Assembly (NCBI GenBank): GCA_963680875.1
Contig: OY804583.1
Coordinates: forward strand, 31,175,331-31,239,330
DNA: 64,000 bases
Direction: 5' to 3'
Source of the DNA: Bathymodiolus brooksi
Taxonomy: Eukaryota > Mollusca > Bivalvia > Mytilida > Modiolidae
A model generated the notes under the pieces. It had not been told where the DNA came from, did not search any database, and worked only from the letters and a program-made list of their open reading frames with translations. The translations under genes were made by a program, and so were the position numbers. Positions 60,801 through 63,840 of this stretch are shown here, one piece after another. Every line of letters begins with the position of its first letter. Position 1 is the first letter of the stretch.

Positions 60801-63014
60801 CAACATCCAACAAGCTTTTATCCAACGATTGATTGGTTATATGCGTCGGAGATGCGAATCAGTCGTTGCTGCAAGAGGTGATCACACACGTTACTGATTT
60901 GTTCTGATAATGATGTTGTGAAACTTTGTTGATATTGCCTTATTTGCTATGCATATATGAATCTAAGCTATACGAGTTTTGGTGATTTATTTTTTGCATC
61001 AAACCCTTGTATCGTTTCTTTTGTTGACTAGTATATAACGAAATCCGAAATAGAATATACTTGTAATGGGTGAATCGTTTCTCATCAATATCAAAATTTC
61101 TATCATTTAATACATCACCGGTATTTGGTTGGGTTCGTATTGCTAATCTTTTTAGTTTTCTACATTGTTTTTTAATTGTTCGCTATGTTCTGTATCTTGT
61201 GTACCCTATGTTGACAGTTTCTCTGGATTGTCCATTCTTGATTGCCCCTTCGGTGTTCGATTATTTATTACGTACTATCATTACATATGTCATCTAATTA
61301 TTTACAAAAAAACTTACTGCAATTAACACTAACGTCTTCACTGTGGCCACAATTATCTTTACCCCAACCAGGAAATTTACAAAGGGACAAGTCCAACTCA
61401 TCACCGGTGCATTCAATATCATCCATCCATATCTGACCTGTGCCATCCCCAAAATGTGCAGAACCAAGGACATATGGATGTCTGTAAGTTCGACATTTCT
61501 ATTAAATTGTATCACAATCAATTCCATCAATAGCACACAATTTGCTTAAGTATACTCTATCGGTAATTTATATATTTTTCCTTTGATCTCATCAAAATAC
61601 TGAAATAGTATAGTCCATTGTAACATCAAACCTATTATGACGCTACGGATAAAATCAATAATGTCAGTTTTGAAAATCTCGACATAGATTTTCACTAGTA
61701 TTCCAGCTCGTCCTATCGGCCAGGGCGCAATACATAGTATATGTAATTGCGATAATGTCTGTGTTGACCTCCATAACTGTCATTATAATATATAATTTCA
61801 CAATAGCAATCTTAGATAAAATACACTATATGAAATATGCATATATCTGTATACTCTGTGTGCTATGAATATGGCAGAAATTTTTTAATTCTCTTTCCGT
61901 TTGCTTCCACTTTGGACAATTTGGAAGTTCCCTAATAGACAGGTACCATATAGACGTTTACAGACCAGGAACAATCATATGTTCTGCCTATTCAAATTGT
62001 CACCTCCGTAGATTGAGGTTCAAATGAGATAAACCACGACTACGTTGGATACAATTATAGGACTAAGTTGAAGAATACGATCCATTTTTTTTCTCTCGCA
62101 GTTTTCAAAAAGGGGAAAGAGTTATCCTGTACCCGAGTACATGTAGTACATATTTGGTATTTTTATAATTACATTACTTTGCAAATAATGTTTACCTGGT
62201 CATGCTGGAATGAACATTGAAATGCAAATAGTGTAAACATGTAGACACACGATTATTGAAATATGTGAACATGTACCATTATACTGCTTGAGAGCCAGAT
62301 CAGATAATTACCATGGCATTAAATCAGTATAAGTGAACACAGGACAAAATTCAGACATATAGTCGTAAATGATATCAATATTGAAGAAATGCCCTATTCG
62401 AAAGTAAACAATACTATTTTGAATTAGTTGGCTTTCCAATCTTTCGGTTTTGAGCGTACCTGGTGAATCTATTTGTGCGCACTAAATTTGATATCTACGT
62501 TTTTATTACTATCATTGGATCGATACCTTTGCTGGTGGATTAATGGTCCGCCCTGTAACCAGTGTTTCGTCACTGATATGGCTTATTGGAAAAAAACAAT
62601 ATTGAAATTTATAGTTCCTAAATTATTATCAAAACTAAGATTCACCTGAATCGGGCATAAGTGACCTCACTCGATTTTGGCTAAACTGTTTAGGCCCTTT
62701 GGTTATTTTGCTCCCAAACACATTTAAGTTATTTTGCTTTCCAATCTTTCGGCTTTGATCGTATCTCATGAAGGTTATTCCAGAAACGTACTAAATGTGA
62801 TATCTACGTTTTTATTAGAAAAGATTGAAATCAAATGAAAAGCTAACACTACAATGCAGCAATACTTACAAAACTTCTAATCCTAGCATCCGACAGACAA
62901 CCCTGGCCGCTCTTTCATCAAAGTTATCATCACATACAGTCCCCCATTGTCCACTATGGAATATTTCTATTCTGCCTTCTAATTTATTGGTTCCACCTCT
63001 AAGCTTTATTGGAG
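27701..63014 (-). CDS. Multi-SRCR (group A) receptor-like gene, 16 domains, 32 exons, partial
   Basis: Each domain has six cysteines: two in the first exon (WGTVCDD and VVCRMLG type motifs) and four in the second (CxGxExDI, C, WGxNNCxHxED, VxC). This fits group A SRCR domains, which are known to be split over at least two exons; group B domains sit on one. The phases are uniform, 1 | 2 | 1, so any domain can be duplicated or skipped without a frameshift. Joining the 32 exons gives 5064 nt with no stop. Domains follow each other with almost no linker. The architecture resembles DMBT1-like or soluble scavenger receptors, which bind microbial or matrix ligands, often with bound calcium. No start codon exon, signal peptide, membrane segment or stop exon is visible, so the gene is open at both ends. 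Two or more adjacent genes cannot be excluded, but no internal terminal exon was seen. Confidence 0.88.
27990..28219 (-). mobile_element. tRNA-derived SINE relic, minus strand
   Basis: On the minus strand the head reads GCGTAGCTCAACTCATACAAGC (A-box-like), followed about 30 nt later by GTGTTCGTGTCC (B-box-like). After these come GGTTCCGGGTACTCTGACTT and a tail with TTTAGCTGAAATATTGCTG. The tail and the CCGGGT/TCCTCC block match the 33.2 kb SINE and the conserved 3' domain of mollusc SINEs known to me. It is diverged. Confidence 0.72.
28488..28641 (-). CDS. SRCR domain D16, first-half exon (divergent)
   Basis: Acceptor CCTAG ends at 28642; donor GTTTGT (weak) starts at 28487. The 154 nt read [41 protein letters not shown]. 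The WGTVCDD motif is degraded to WQHVCKE, though both cysteines and the LGF end remain. An alternative AG lies 8 nt downstream but breaks the frame. Confidence 0.82.
28642..29410. other. Intron between D15 and D16
   Basis: AT-rich intron with no recognisable exon. A short stretch near 29.21-29.25 kb (GCTCCGAAGTCAGGA) resembles the head of the dispersed element at 30.15 kb. Nothing else was recognised. Confidence 0.5.
29411..29574 (-). CDS. SRCR domain D15, second-half exon
   Basis: Acceptor GGTAG (no strong pyrimidine tract) ends at 29575; donor GTAGTT starts at 29410. The 164 nt read [52 protein letters not shown]. The acceptor was chosen because it preserves phase 2 and the family length of 164 nt. 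Confidence 0.85.
30140..30320 (+). mobile_element. Dispersed element copy A containing a satellite-like monomer
   Basis: It starts with GCCTGTACCAAGCCGAGGAA, runs through TTTGTATGTTGTGGTTATCG and ends in GAACTATTCCGACAATGGTG plus a T/G-rich run and CATTTTATT. It aligns along its length with copy B at 49.63-49.80 kb. The region at 30249-30300 is one satellite-like monomer with the same flank as the satellite's right edge. Confidence 0.7.
30325..30472 (-). CDS. SRCR domain D15, first-half exon
   Basis: Acceptor CAAAG ends at 30473; donor GTAATG starts at 30324. The 148 nt read [40 protein letters not shown] satellite-like dispersed element (copy A) lies right behind its donor. Confidence 0.9.
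30473..31690. repeat. Intron stretch with two hairpin-forming inverted repeats
   Basis: The intron between D14 and D15 holds no exon here. Two small inverted repeats are visible. Near 30964-31003, AATCCCTTGTTA is mirrored by TAACAAGGGAT. At 31128-31186, AGGGTTACCGCACTAAT is mirrored by ATTAGTGCAATAACCCT around a loop of about 10 nt. They may be remnants of a fold-back element. The rest shows nothing recognisable. Confidence 0.5.
31695..31815 (+). repeat. Tail-family 2 repeat copy
   Basis: Shares AGTTTTCTGTGTTG, TTCTGTGTGCCCAATG and TTCATTCTTGATTGCCCCTT with copies at 42.64 (minus), 52.97 (minus), 56.27 and 61.13 kb. I read it as the 3' tail of a dispersed retroelement. No coding part is visible here. 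Confidence 0.6.
32127..32290 (-). CDS. SRCR domain D14, second-half exon
   Basis: Acceptor TCTAG ends at 32291; donor GTAAGT starts at 32126. The 164 nt read [52 protein letters not shown]. Four cysteines are present. Confidence 0.9.
32390..32770 (+). repeat. RT-element 3' tail copy
   Basis: Begins with ACGACGTGTGCCACTAGTGG and ends with ACCCCTTTGATATCTTCAAAC. Both blocks also occur behind the reverse-transcriptase relic at 55.86-56.09 kb, which identifies this as a tail of the same family. The centre is diverged. Confidence 0.65.
32895..33117 (-). repeat. RT-element 3' tail copy, minus strand
   Basis: On the minus strand it carries the ACTAGTAGATTAGGACC, CGTGTTGATC, TTGACCATTC and TCTTCAA blocks in the family order. 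With the plus-strand copy just below it, it forms an inverted pair about 125 bp apart. Confidence 0.6.
33205..33415 (+). mobile_element. tRNA-derived SINE with conserved mollusc-type tail
   Basis: GAGTTCGAATCGC near 33240 is a good B box. Downstream are GTCGGTGGTTTTATCTGGGT, CCTCCGGTTTCTTCCACC and ATTGTTGAAAGTGGTGCTAA, then ACACCATAAAACC. That tail is the conserved 3' domain shared by mollusc SINEs as I recall them. It sits upstream of exon D14b in the D14 intron, in antisense orientation to the gene. Confidence 0.82.
33480..33627 (-). CDS. SRCR domain D14, first-half exon
   Basis: Acceptor AAAAG (poor pyrimidine tract) ends at 33628; donor GTAATT starts at 33479. The 148 nt read [40 protein letters not shown] 32-base C run lies about 140 bp upstream in the intron. 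Confidence 0.88.
33768..33799. repeat. Poly(C) tract, 32 bases
   Basis: An uninterrupted C run (G run on the transcribed strand) between the D14 first-half exon and the D13 second-half exon. It sits behind a T/G-rich low-complexity stretch. Its length is likely polymorphic and prone to sequencing error. Confidence 0.95.
34319..34482 (-). CDS. SRCR domain D13, second-half exon
   Basis: Acceptor TTCAG ends at 34483; donor GTGAGT starts at 34318. The 164 nt read [52 protein letters not shown]. Typical. Confidence 0.91.
34582..34732 (-). CDS. SRCR domain D13, first-half exon
   Basis: Acceptor TGCAG ends at 34733; donor GTGAGT starts at 34581. The 151 nt read [40 protein letters not shown]. The intron to its second half is only about 100 bp. 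Confidence 0.91.
34733..35441. other. Intron between D12 and D13, lower part
   Basis: No exon or repeat recognised in these 700 bp. The sequence is plain AT-rich intron. Confidence 0.5.
35442..35464. repeat. (TA)n microsatellite
   Basis: Alternating TA run flanked by GACGTATACATA on the left and ACGTCTAAGG on the right. A similar GACGTATATATATAT occurs at 36363, right after the large fold-back, so the two may bracket one composite insertion. Confidence 0.9.
35723..36367. mobile_element. Fold-back element with ~230 bp inverted arms
   Basis: The left arm (35723 to about 35955) starts ACGTCTAAAATGG. The right arm (about 36130 to 36367) ends CCATTTTAGACGT and matches the left arm in reverse complement almost throughout, for example GTTACTCATACGAAAATACA against a near-identical mirror at 36140. 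The spacer of about 170 bp is AT-rich with no open frame. It looks like a non-autonomous DNA transposon; I could not fix target duplications. Confidence 0.8.
36439..36602 (-). CDS. SRCR domain D12, second-half exon
   Basis: Acceptor TACAG ends at 36603; donor GTATGT starts at 36438. The 164 nt read [52 protein letters not shown]. Typical. Confidence 0.91.
36603..37498. other. Intron within D12
   Basis: About 900 bp between the two halves of D12. I see no repeat family or extra exon. Confidence 0.5.
37499..37646 (-). CDS. SRCR domain D12, first-half exon
   Basis: Acceptor ATTAG ends at 37647; donor GTACAT starts at 37498. The 148 nt read [39 protein letters not shown]. From here to D16 the first-half exons all end in AG before the donor, which may mark a common duplication origin. 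Confidence 0.89.
37846..38009 (-). CDS. SRCR domain D11, second-half exon
   Basis: Acceptor TTCAG ends at 38010; donor GTAGGA starts at 37845. The 164 nt read [53 protein letters not shown] second possible acceptor (TCAG) lies 4 nt downstream but would break the frame. Confidence 0.88.
38441..38588 (-). CDS. SRCR domain D11, first-half exon
   Basis: Acceptor CCTAG ends at 38589; donor GTATGT starts at 38440. The 148 nt read [39 protein letters not shown]. The intron before it, up to D10, is the longest between domains in the window (about 4.4 kb) and is full of repeats. Confidence 0.9.
38983..39707. mobile_element. hAT-like non-autonomous transposon (MITE) with 8-bp target duplication
   Basis: The left end reads CACAGGGGCTGGGTGCGTCCG and the right end, in reverse complement, CACAGGGGCTAGGTGCGTCCG. 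GTGTCAGG directly flanks both sides (38975-38982 and 39708-39715), an 8-bp duplication as expected for the hAT superfamily. Inverted arms extend about 160 bp inwards, up to GGCCTACACTAACAATTGG at 39488. There is no transposase frame. A second perfect-looking hairpin lies inside. Confidence 0.85.
39147..39235. repeat. Internal hairpin inside the hAT-like element
   Basis: GAAAATTGAGAGAG, then CGGGCTTTTTGATTGGCTGAA, is mirrored by TTCAGCCAATCAAAAAGCCG, then CTCTCTCAATTTTC around a loop of about 10 nt. The arms are about 40 bp with few mismatches, nested within the longer terminal inverted repeats. Confidence 0.88.
40055..40117 (+). repeat. 63-bp exact repeat, copy 1
   Basis: The block starting ATAAGGGTAATAACAAAATT and ending AAGTCAAAACTCAT is identical to 42577-42639. 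It contains GGTAATAACAAAATTACC, an 18-base inverted repeat (GGTAAT..ATTACC). It seems to be the end of a dispersed bivalve element. Confidence 0.9.
40285..41062 (+). repeat. ~164 bp tandem repeat, five units
   Basis: Units begin with ATTCCTTCATGCACATCTGC at about 40285, 40449, 40613, 40782 and 40944, giving spacings of 164, 164, 169 and 162 bp. Each has GTGTACTACAACTGTG (the last with GTTCTACAAATGTG), AAAGTTTCA, GCTTACAAGGTACA and a C-run before TTTTCGTGAAA. The last unit is truncated and leads into ACGGACGGACAGACAGG and a terminal hairpin. Confidence 0.9.
41063..41110. repeat. Terminal hairpin TTATACCCCCC / GGGGGGTATAA
   Basis: Perfect 11-bp arms at 41072-41082 and 41096-41106 around a 13-nt loop close the 164-bp repeat element. 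This kind of C-run/G-run end is familiar to me from bivalve dispersed repeats. Confidence 0.85.
41107..42576. other. Intron between D10 and D11, unassigned part
   Basis: No exon seen. Near 42199-42225, GTTCTAGTGGTTACGACC resembles a tRNA A box, but no clear B box follows. Otherwise plain AT-rich intron. Confidence 0.45.
42577..42835 (-). mobile_element. Tail-family 2 element, minus strand, with 63-bp end block
   Basis: The first 63 bases (42577-42639) equal copy 1 at 40055. The rest, read on the minus strand, has TTGGTTTTCTC, GGATTGTTCTTTCTC, CCAATGTTTCCAGTTTCTC and a long stretch of TTTTG repeats. It aligns with the plus-strand family members at 31.7, 56.3 and 61.1 kb. Confidence 0.7.
42951..43111 (-). 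CDS. SRCR domain D10, second-half exon with extra cysteine pair
   Basis: Acceptor TATAG ends at 43112; donor GTATGT starts at 42950. The 161 nt read [53 protein letters not shown] pair replaces the usual AHFG start, so the domain has eight cysteines instead of six. The HxED motif is SGGD and the IWMDD strand is YHLQT. This is a divergent domain. Confidence 0.87.
43620..43767 (-). CDS. SRCR domain D10, first-half exon
   Basis: Acceptor TTTAG ends at 43768; donor GTAAGA starts at 43619. The 148 nt read [39 protein letters not shown]. The WGTVCDD motif has become YGAVCSR, losing the tryptophan and the acidic pair. Confidence 0.88.
43768..44329. other. Intron between D9 and D10
   Basis: About 560 bp, no exon or repeat recognised. 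Confidence 0.5.
44330..44487 (-). CDS. SRCR domain D9, second-half exon
   Basis: Acceptor TATAG ends at 44488; donor GTAAGC starts at 44329. The 158 nt (two codons shorter than usual) read [50 protein letters not shown]. The usual DD after the second methionine is AN. Together with CRR in the first half, this domain lacks the common acidic metal-site residues. Confidence 0.89.
44488..45151. other. Intron within D9
   Basis: About 660 bp with no exon. A small direct duplication of about 27 bp (GACAAACGAATATATTACAC) occurs near 45040-45097; nothing else was seen. Confidence 0.5.
45152..45299 (-). CDS. SRCR domain D9, first-half exon
   Basis: Acceptor AACAG ends at 45300; donor GTAAGT starts at 45151. 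The 148 nt read [39 protein letters not shown]. The acidic pair after the first cysteine (CDD), which helps bind calcium in this family, is replaced by CRR. Confidence 0.9.
45300..46229. other. Intron between D8 and D9
   Basis: About 930 bp. Near 45812, TGCTCGCCTCAAGTCCTGGTC is faintly tRNA-like, too weak to call a SINE. No exon seen. Confidence 0.45.
46230..46393 (-). CDS. SRCR domain D8, second-half exon
   Basis: Acceptor TGCAG ends at 46394; donor GTAAGT starts at 46229. The 164 nt read [52 protein letters not shown]. Its [11 protein letters not shown] ending is like that of D2. Confidence 0.9.
46394..47254. other. Intron within D8
   Basis: About 860 bp of AT-rich intron. No exon, repeat family or RNA gene recognised. 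Confidence 0.5.
47255..47402 (-). CDS. SRCR domain D8, first-half exon
   Basis: Acceptor TACAG ends at 47403; donor GTACGT starts at 47254. The 148 nt read [39 protein letters not shown]. Typical. Confidence 0.9.
47772..48000 (+). repeat. RT-element 3' tail copy
   Basis: Begins CAAATGACTACGGATATATT, which matches the coding end of the reverse-transcriptase relic at 55.78 kb. It continues with CACCAGGTTTGTAACTA, ACCACTAGTGGAGCAGGAAC and ends CCTTTGGTATCTTCAAACTC. This is the best evidence that the scattered tails belong to that element. Confidence 0.75.
48197..48360 (-). CDS. SRCR domain D7, second-half exon
   Basis: Acceptor TGAAG (weak pyrimidine tract) ends at 48361; donor GTTTGC (weak) starts at 48196. 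The 164 nt read [52 protein letters not shown]. The reading frame and phases agree with the other domains, which supports these sites despite their weakness. Confidence 0.86.
48361..48836. other. Intron within D7
   Basis: About 475 bp, no exon or repeat recognised. Confidence 0.5.
48837..48984 (-). CDS. SRCR domain D7, first-half exon
   Basis: Acceptor ACCAG ends at 48985; donor GTAAGT starts at 48836. The 148 nt read [39 protein letters not shown]. Very close to the family consensus. Confidence 0.91.
49226..49412 (-). repeat. RT-element 3' tail copy, minus strand
   Basis: Holds TGAAGATATCAAAAGGGAT, AATGGCCAAAAGAAAAAGG, GATCTCCAAAA and GGTGCTCCGGAAGGGTA in family order. The diagnostic ends match 58.12-58.37 kb. 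Confidence 0.7.
49630..49800 (+). mobile_element. Dispersed element copy B containing a satellite-like monomer
   Basis: It has TTCCTGTACTAAGCGAGGAA, TTTGTATGTGAGGAATATCG, then GATTTTGGAATTGTTCTGAC, GACAGTGTGGTG, a T/G run and CATTTTATTTT. It aligns with copy A at 30.14-30.32 kb. Its 49735-49790 segment is the closest single-copy match to the satellite monomer and its right flank. Confidence 0.75.
49825..50054 (-). CDS. SRCR domain D6, second-half exon with histidine-rich insert
   Basis: Acceptor TTCAG ends at 50055; donor GTGAGT starts at 49824. At 230 nt the exon is 66 nt (22 codons) longer than its 13 standard 164-nt siblings, and the frame is kept. It begins normally with [16 protein letters not shown] and [12 protein letters not shown]. 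The extra residues lie between the second and third cysteine of the exon, where others have a short FxGWG turn. The insert is rich in Tyr/Thr, then Trp and His: [18 protein letters not shown] carries seven histidines. After it the exon returns to the PEDVGIVC ending. Confidence 0.9.
50170..50260 (+). ncRNA. Degenerate hammerhead-ribozyme-like repeat
   Basis: CCTGATGGCGGTTATTCC followed by AGAAACGCATCGTGC resembles a hammerhead core (CUGAUGA, stem II GG..CC, GAAAC, then an NUH site). The seventh core base is G rather than A, so it is probably inactive. The same family appears at 62.43-62.86 and 63.53-63.84 kb. Confidence 0.5.
50514..50661 (-). CDS. SRCR domain D6, first-half exon
   Basis: Acceptor TACAG ends at 50662; donor GTAAGT starts at 50513. 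The 148 nt read [39 protein letters not shown]. Typical, with an extra acidic residue in the CDDDFDE stretch. Confidence 0.9.
50950..51035 (-). repeat. Short diverged RT-element tail
   Basis: AATCGAAGACAGAACGTACAAT and GGCCAAATGAAAAACAG align with the minus-strand tail at 58.15-58.20 kb. Only part of the tail is present. Confidence 0.45.
51226..51389 (-). CDS. SRCR domain D5, second-half exon
   Basis: Acceptor TGCAG ends at 51390; donor GTAAAT starts at 51225. The 164 nt read [52 protein letters not shown]. Four cysteines are present. Confidence 0.9.
51437..51612 (-). repeat. RT-element 3' tail copy, minus strand
   Basis: Contains AACAATGGCAAACAATGG, GAGCAAAACACTATTC, CACAGGTGCTCCTGGAGAGTAG and ATTGGTGACAC, in the same order as other minus-strand tails. 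Confidence 0.6.
51613..52960. other. Intron within D5
   Basis: No exon recognised. At about 52104, GTGCCTGTCCAAAGCCAGGAT resembles the head of the dispersed element at 30.15 kb, and a similar 30-bp piece is at about 63905. The remainder shows nothing. Confidence 0.45.
52970..53035 (-). repeat. Short tail-family 2 copy, minus strand
   Basis: GACAATCAAGAATGGACAAT and GATACAGGAC match, in reverse complement, the 61.2 kb copy (ATTGTCCATTCTTGATTG region). Only the terminal part is present. Confidence 0.55.
53279..53426 (-). CDS. SRCR domain D5, first-half exon
   Basis: Acceptor TTCAG ends at 53427; donor GTAAGT starts at 53278. The 148 nt read [43 protein letters not shown]. The RLVNG strand is changed to FLSGG and the GRVEV strand to GTINV, so this is one of the more divergent first halves. 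Confidence 0.87.
53427..53981. other. Intron between D4 and D5
   Basis: About 550 bp. A T/G-rich low-complexity stretch lies near 53570-53660. No exon or clear repeat family. Confidence 0.5.
53982..54145 (-). CDS. SRCR domain D4, second-half exon
   Basis: Acceptor TTCAG ends at 54146; donor GTAATT starts at 53981. The 164 nt read [52 protein letters not shown]. The usual AHFG becomes ARYKAG. Confidence 0.9.
54703..55130 (-). pseudogene. Reverse transcriptase fragment, minus strand
   Basis: Translation in the minus strand gives [19 protein letters not shown], then [20 protein letters not shown] and [14 protein letters not shown], ending near [10 protein letters not shown]. It matches the fragment at 55.31 kb in the region after the catalytic YxDD box. 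Here the box has decayed: only the DD is kept (NGDD in place of YxDD). There is no complete element, and the copy is truncated at both ends. Confidence 0.75.
55314..55870 (+). pseudogene. Reverse transcriptase C-terminal fragment, plus strand
   Basis: The open frame 55314-55694 reads [17 protein letters not shown], then [34 protein letters not shown] and [11 protein letters not shown], then a stop. After the stop, homology continues ([20 protein letters not shown]) to about 55.8 kb. The YxDD catalytic box reads YIND, losing one catalytic aspartate. I recognise the family as an abundant mollusc retroelement, possibly Penelope-like or another non-LTR type. No endonuclease is visible. Confidence 0.8.
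55871..56100 (+). repeat. 3' tail attached to the RT relic (reference copy)
   Basis: Follows the coding relic directly: ACGACGGGTGTCACTAGTG, GGAACTGCTTACCCTACCGG, TTTGACCATTGTGTTGTCTG and TTTGGTATCTTCAAAC. It serves as the key for identifying the orphan tails elsewhere in the window. Confidence 0.75.
56265..56400 (+). repeat. Tail-family 2 repeat copy
   Basis: TTAGTTTTCTGTGTTGTGTT and CTTGTGTTCGCAAAGTGTC align with the copies at 31.7 and 61.1 kb. It lies right after the RT-element tail. Confidence 0.55.
56401..57120. other. Intron within D4, upper part
   Basis: About 720 bp with no recognisable exon or repeat. Confidence 0.5.
57121..57268 (-). CDS. SRCR domain D4, first-half exon
   Basis: Acceptor TAAAG ends at 57269; donor GTAAGT starts at 57120. 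The 148 nt read [39 protein letters not shown]. The intron separating it from its second half is the longest within a domain in this window, about 3 kb, and carries two reverse-transcriptase relics. Confidence 0.9.
57390..57685 (+). repeat. RT-element tail copy split by an insertion
   Basis: TTACTCGATCTTTAGTTTTA at 57395 matches the reference tail, then about 140 unrelated bases intervene. The tail resumes at about 57560 with TATGCTTTGTAGAGCGTTG and ends TTTTGTATCTTCAAAC. A shorter piece of the same block (TCTCGATCTTTAGTTTTCTC) is at 34228. Confidence 0.6.
57686..58120. other. Intron between D3 and D4, middle part
   Basis: About 430 bp; no exon or repeat recognised. Confidence 0.5.
58121..58369 (-). 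repeat. RT-element 3' tail copy, minus strand
   Basis: The most complete minus-strand tail: AGTTTGAAGATATCAAAGGG, AATGGCCAATAGGACAAAC, ATCGAGTAACACGAACC, GGTACTCCGGAAGGGTAAGC, AACTAGTGACCCCCGTCG and CACCCGGTGATAAG. It mirrors the reference tail block by block. Confidence 0.78.
58471..58634 (-). CDS. SRCR domain D3, second-half exon
   Basis: Acceptor CACAG ends at 58635; donor GTATGT starts at 58470. The 164 nt read [50 protein letters not shown]. The usual glycine-rich GxGSGxI turn is replaced by GPSSLSI. Confidence 0.9.
58635..59125. other. Intron within D3
   Basis: About 490 bp, no exon or repeat recognised. Confidence 0.5.
59126..59273 (-). CDS. SRCR domain D3, first-half exon
   Basis: Acceptor TGTAG ends at 59274; donor GTAAGT starts at 59125. 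The 148 nt read [39 protein letters not shown]. Typical of the family. Confidence 0.9.
59427..59590 (-). CDS. SRCR domain D2, second-half exon
   Basis: Acceptor TTCAG ends at 59591; donor GTAAGT starts at 59426. The 164 nt read [52 protein letters not shown]. All four second-half cysteines are present. The intron to D3 is short, about 150 bp. Confidence 0.9.
59951..60247. mobile_element. Fold-back MITE, 297 bp with ~95 bp inverted arms
   Basis: The left end GTACGTTATAATTGGAAGCC is mirrored by GGCCTCCAATTATGACGTAC at the right end. Further in, AGTTTTTACTTATAGCATTA and AATGTGATAGTGCGTCAA have near-perfect mirrors at 60155-60215. The centre is about 100 bp and non-coding. It sits in the D2 intron. 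No target duplication was certain. Confidence 0.85.
60328..60478 (-). CDS. SRCR domain D2, first-half exon
   Basis: Acceptor TATAG ends at 60479; donor GTTAGT (weaker than GTAAGT) starts at 60327. The 151 nt read [40 protein letters not shown]. One extra codon sits before the RLVNG strand. Confidence 0.88.
60656..60897 (+). pseudogene. Tc1/mariner transposase relic, internally deleted and frameshifted
   Basis: Three frames carry consecutive pieces of a Tc1-like transposase: [17 protein letters not shown] (from 60656), [11 protein letters not shown] (from 60714) and [19 protein letters not shown] (from 60748). The last runs to the typical end [10 protein letters not shown] and a stop at 60897. 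A large middle part, including the DDE core, is missing. It lies antisense inside the D1-D2 intron. Confidence 0.8.
61125..61262 (+). repeat. Tail-family 2 repeat copy
   Basis: TTTTAGTTTTCTACATTG, TGTACCCTATGTTGACAG, TTTCTCTGGATTGTCC and ATTCTTGATTGCCCCTTC make this the clearest copy of the family in the window. Confidence 0.65.
61318..61481 (-). CDS. SRCR domain D1, second-half exon
   Basis: Acceptor TACAG ends at 61482; donor GTAAGT starts at 61317. The 164 nt read [31 protein letters not shown], then [17 protein letters not shown] and SVNC. Four cysteines and the acidic DD/ED positions of the family are intact. Confidence 0.9.
61482..62424. other. Intron within D1, lower part
   Basis: About 940 bp without recognisable exon or repeat. 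Confidence 0.5.
62425..62860 (+). repeat. Hammerhead-like tandem units, two partial copies
   Basis: GCTTTCCAATCTTTCGGTTT at about 62432 recurs at about 62738 as GCTTTCCAATCTTTCGGCTT, a period of about 306 bp. Each is followed by a hammerhead-like core: GTACCTGGTGAA in the first, and TCTCATGAAGGTTATTCC plus AGAAACGTACTAAATG in the second. Then comes GATATCTACGTTTTTATTA. The cores are degenerate. Confidence 0.65.
62870..63014 (-). CDS. SRCR domain D1, first-half exon
   Basis: Acceptor TTTAG ends at 63015; donor GTAAGT starts at 62869. The exon is 145 nt, one codon shorter than usual, in the loop before LEGRIEIF. It reads APIKLRGG, then [11 protein letters not shown], then VVCRMLGL. The conserved two cysteines are present. 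This is the most upstream certain exon of the gene, and hammerhead-like repeat units lie on both sides of it. Confidence 0.88.
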
Positions 63015-63440
63015 CTAAATAATATGCAGCATTATATGAAACCTTATATTGAGATCAATTGCATACTATTGTAATCCTACTACAGTTTGCGTATGATTAG
63101 ATTTAATGACAAAGTCACAAATCGAAAATGGAGACTATGGGATGCTTTATTCAGTTGCTTTATTGGTAGAGGAAACAAGGATACCGATCGAAAACCGTAG
63201 ATCATTCGCAAGCATCAAACACTTAAATTTTCAAATTTTCTCTATTGTATGTGTCAGTTTCGCGTGGAAATGTCGCGATTCGTTAAAACCGGTTAATACT
63301 CGTACATTTCAACTTTTTTTTTATTTGTATTGGTTTTATTAGAAGCGAAAGCGATCTTATATATTATTTTTATTTGACGCATAATAAAAAATGGCGAATA
63401 ATCTTTAAACGCAGTATTTTTTTTCAAAAAGGTTACTTAC

Positions 63441-63474
63441 TATGTTGAGTTGAGAAATCTATGCAAGTTATTAT
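63441..63474 (-). CDS. Possible small exon upstream of D1
   Basis: A TTTCAG acceptor at 63480-63475 and a strong GTAAGTAA donor at 63440-63433 enclose 34 nt. Read from phase 0 it gives IITCIDFSTQH and ends in phase 1, which joins D1 in frame as ACT (Thr). It could be the tail of a signal-peptide region, but no ATG exon was identified upstream. This is weak evidence: short sequences between splice-like sites occur by chance. Confidence 0.3.
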
Positions 63475-63529
63475 CTGAAAAAATAATACATGTAGAGTGT
63501 TAAACTGCTAACATATCTCGTTTGATTGT

Positions 63530-63840
63530 TCTCTTAAATTACGTTTTTGTTACTATCACTGTGACGATAACTCTGCTGGTGAGCTATAATCCTCGAGGGA
63601 ATCATCTACCAAGTAGTCATTTTATTAGATATATTTATTATTGCACATTTCCTAAATAATATAAACTTATGTTCTCCTCCCTATAGCATAGGTGACATTG
63701 GCCGATTTTGTTTAATTGCACCCAGTACTTTTTAATTATATGCTTTTCCAAATTGTCGATTTTGAGCATACATGATTAATATTATGCAGAAAAGCGTGAT
63801 GTGCGCTAAATTTGATATATATATTTTTTTTAATTATGTG
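63530..63840 (+). repeat. Hammerhead-like unit on the other side of exon D1a
   Basis: TTACGTTTTTGTTACTATCA near 63538 aligns with 62503-62522, and GCTTTTCCAAATTGTCGATT near 63742 with the 62432 block. It ends with CATGATTAATATTATGCAG, AAAAGCGTGATGTGCGCTAA and ATTTGATAT, a decayed hammerhead core. The unit length of about 300 bp matches the copies at 62.4 kb. Confidence 0.6.
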
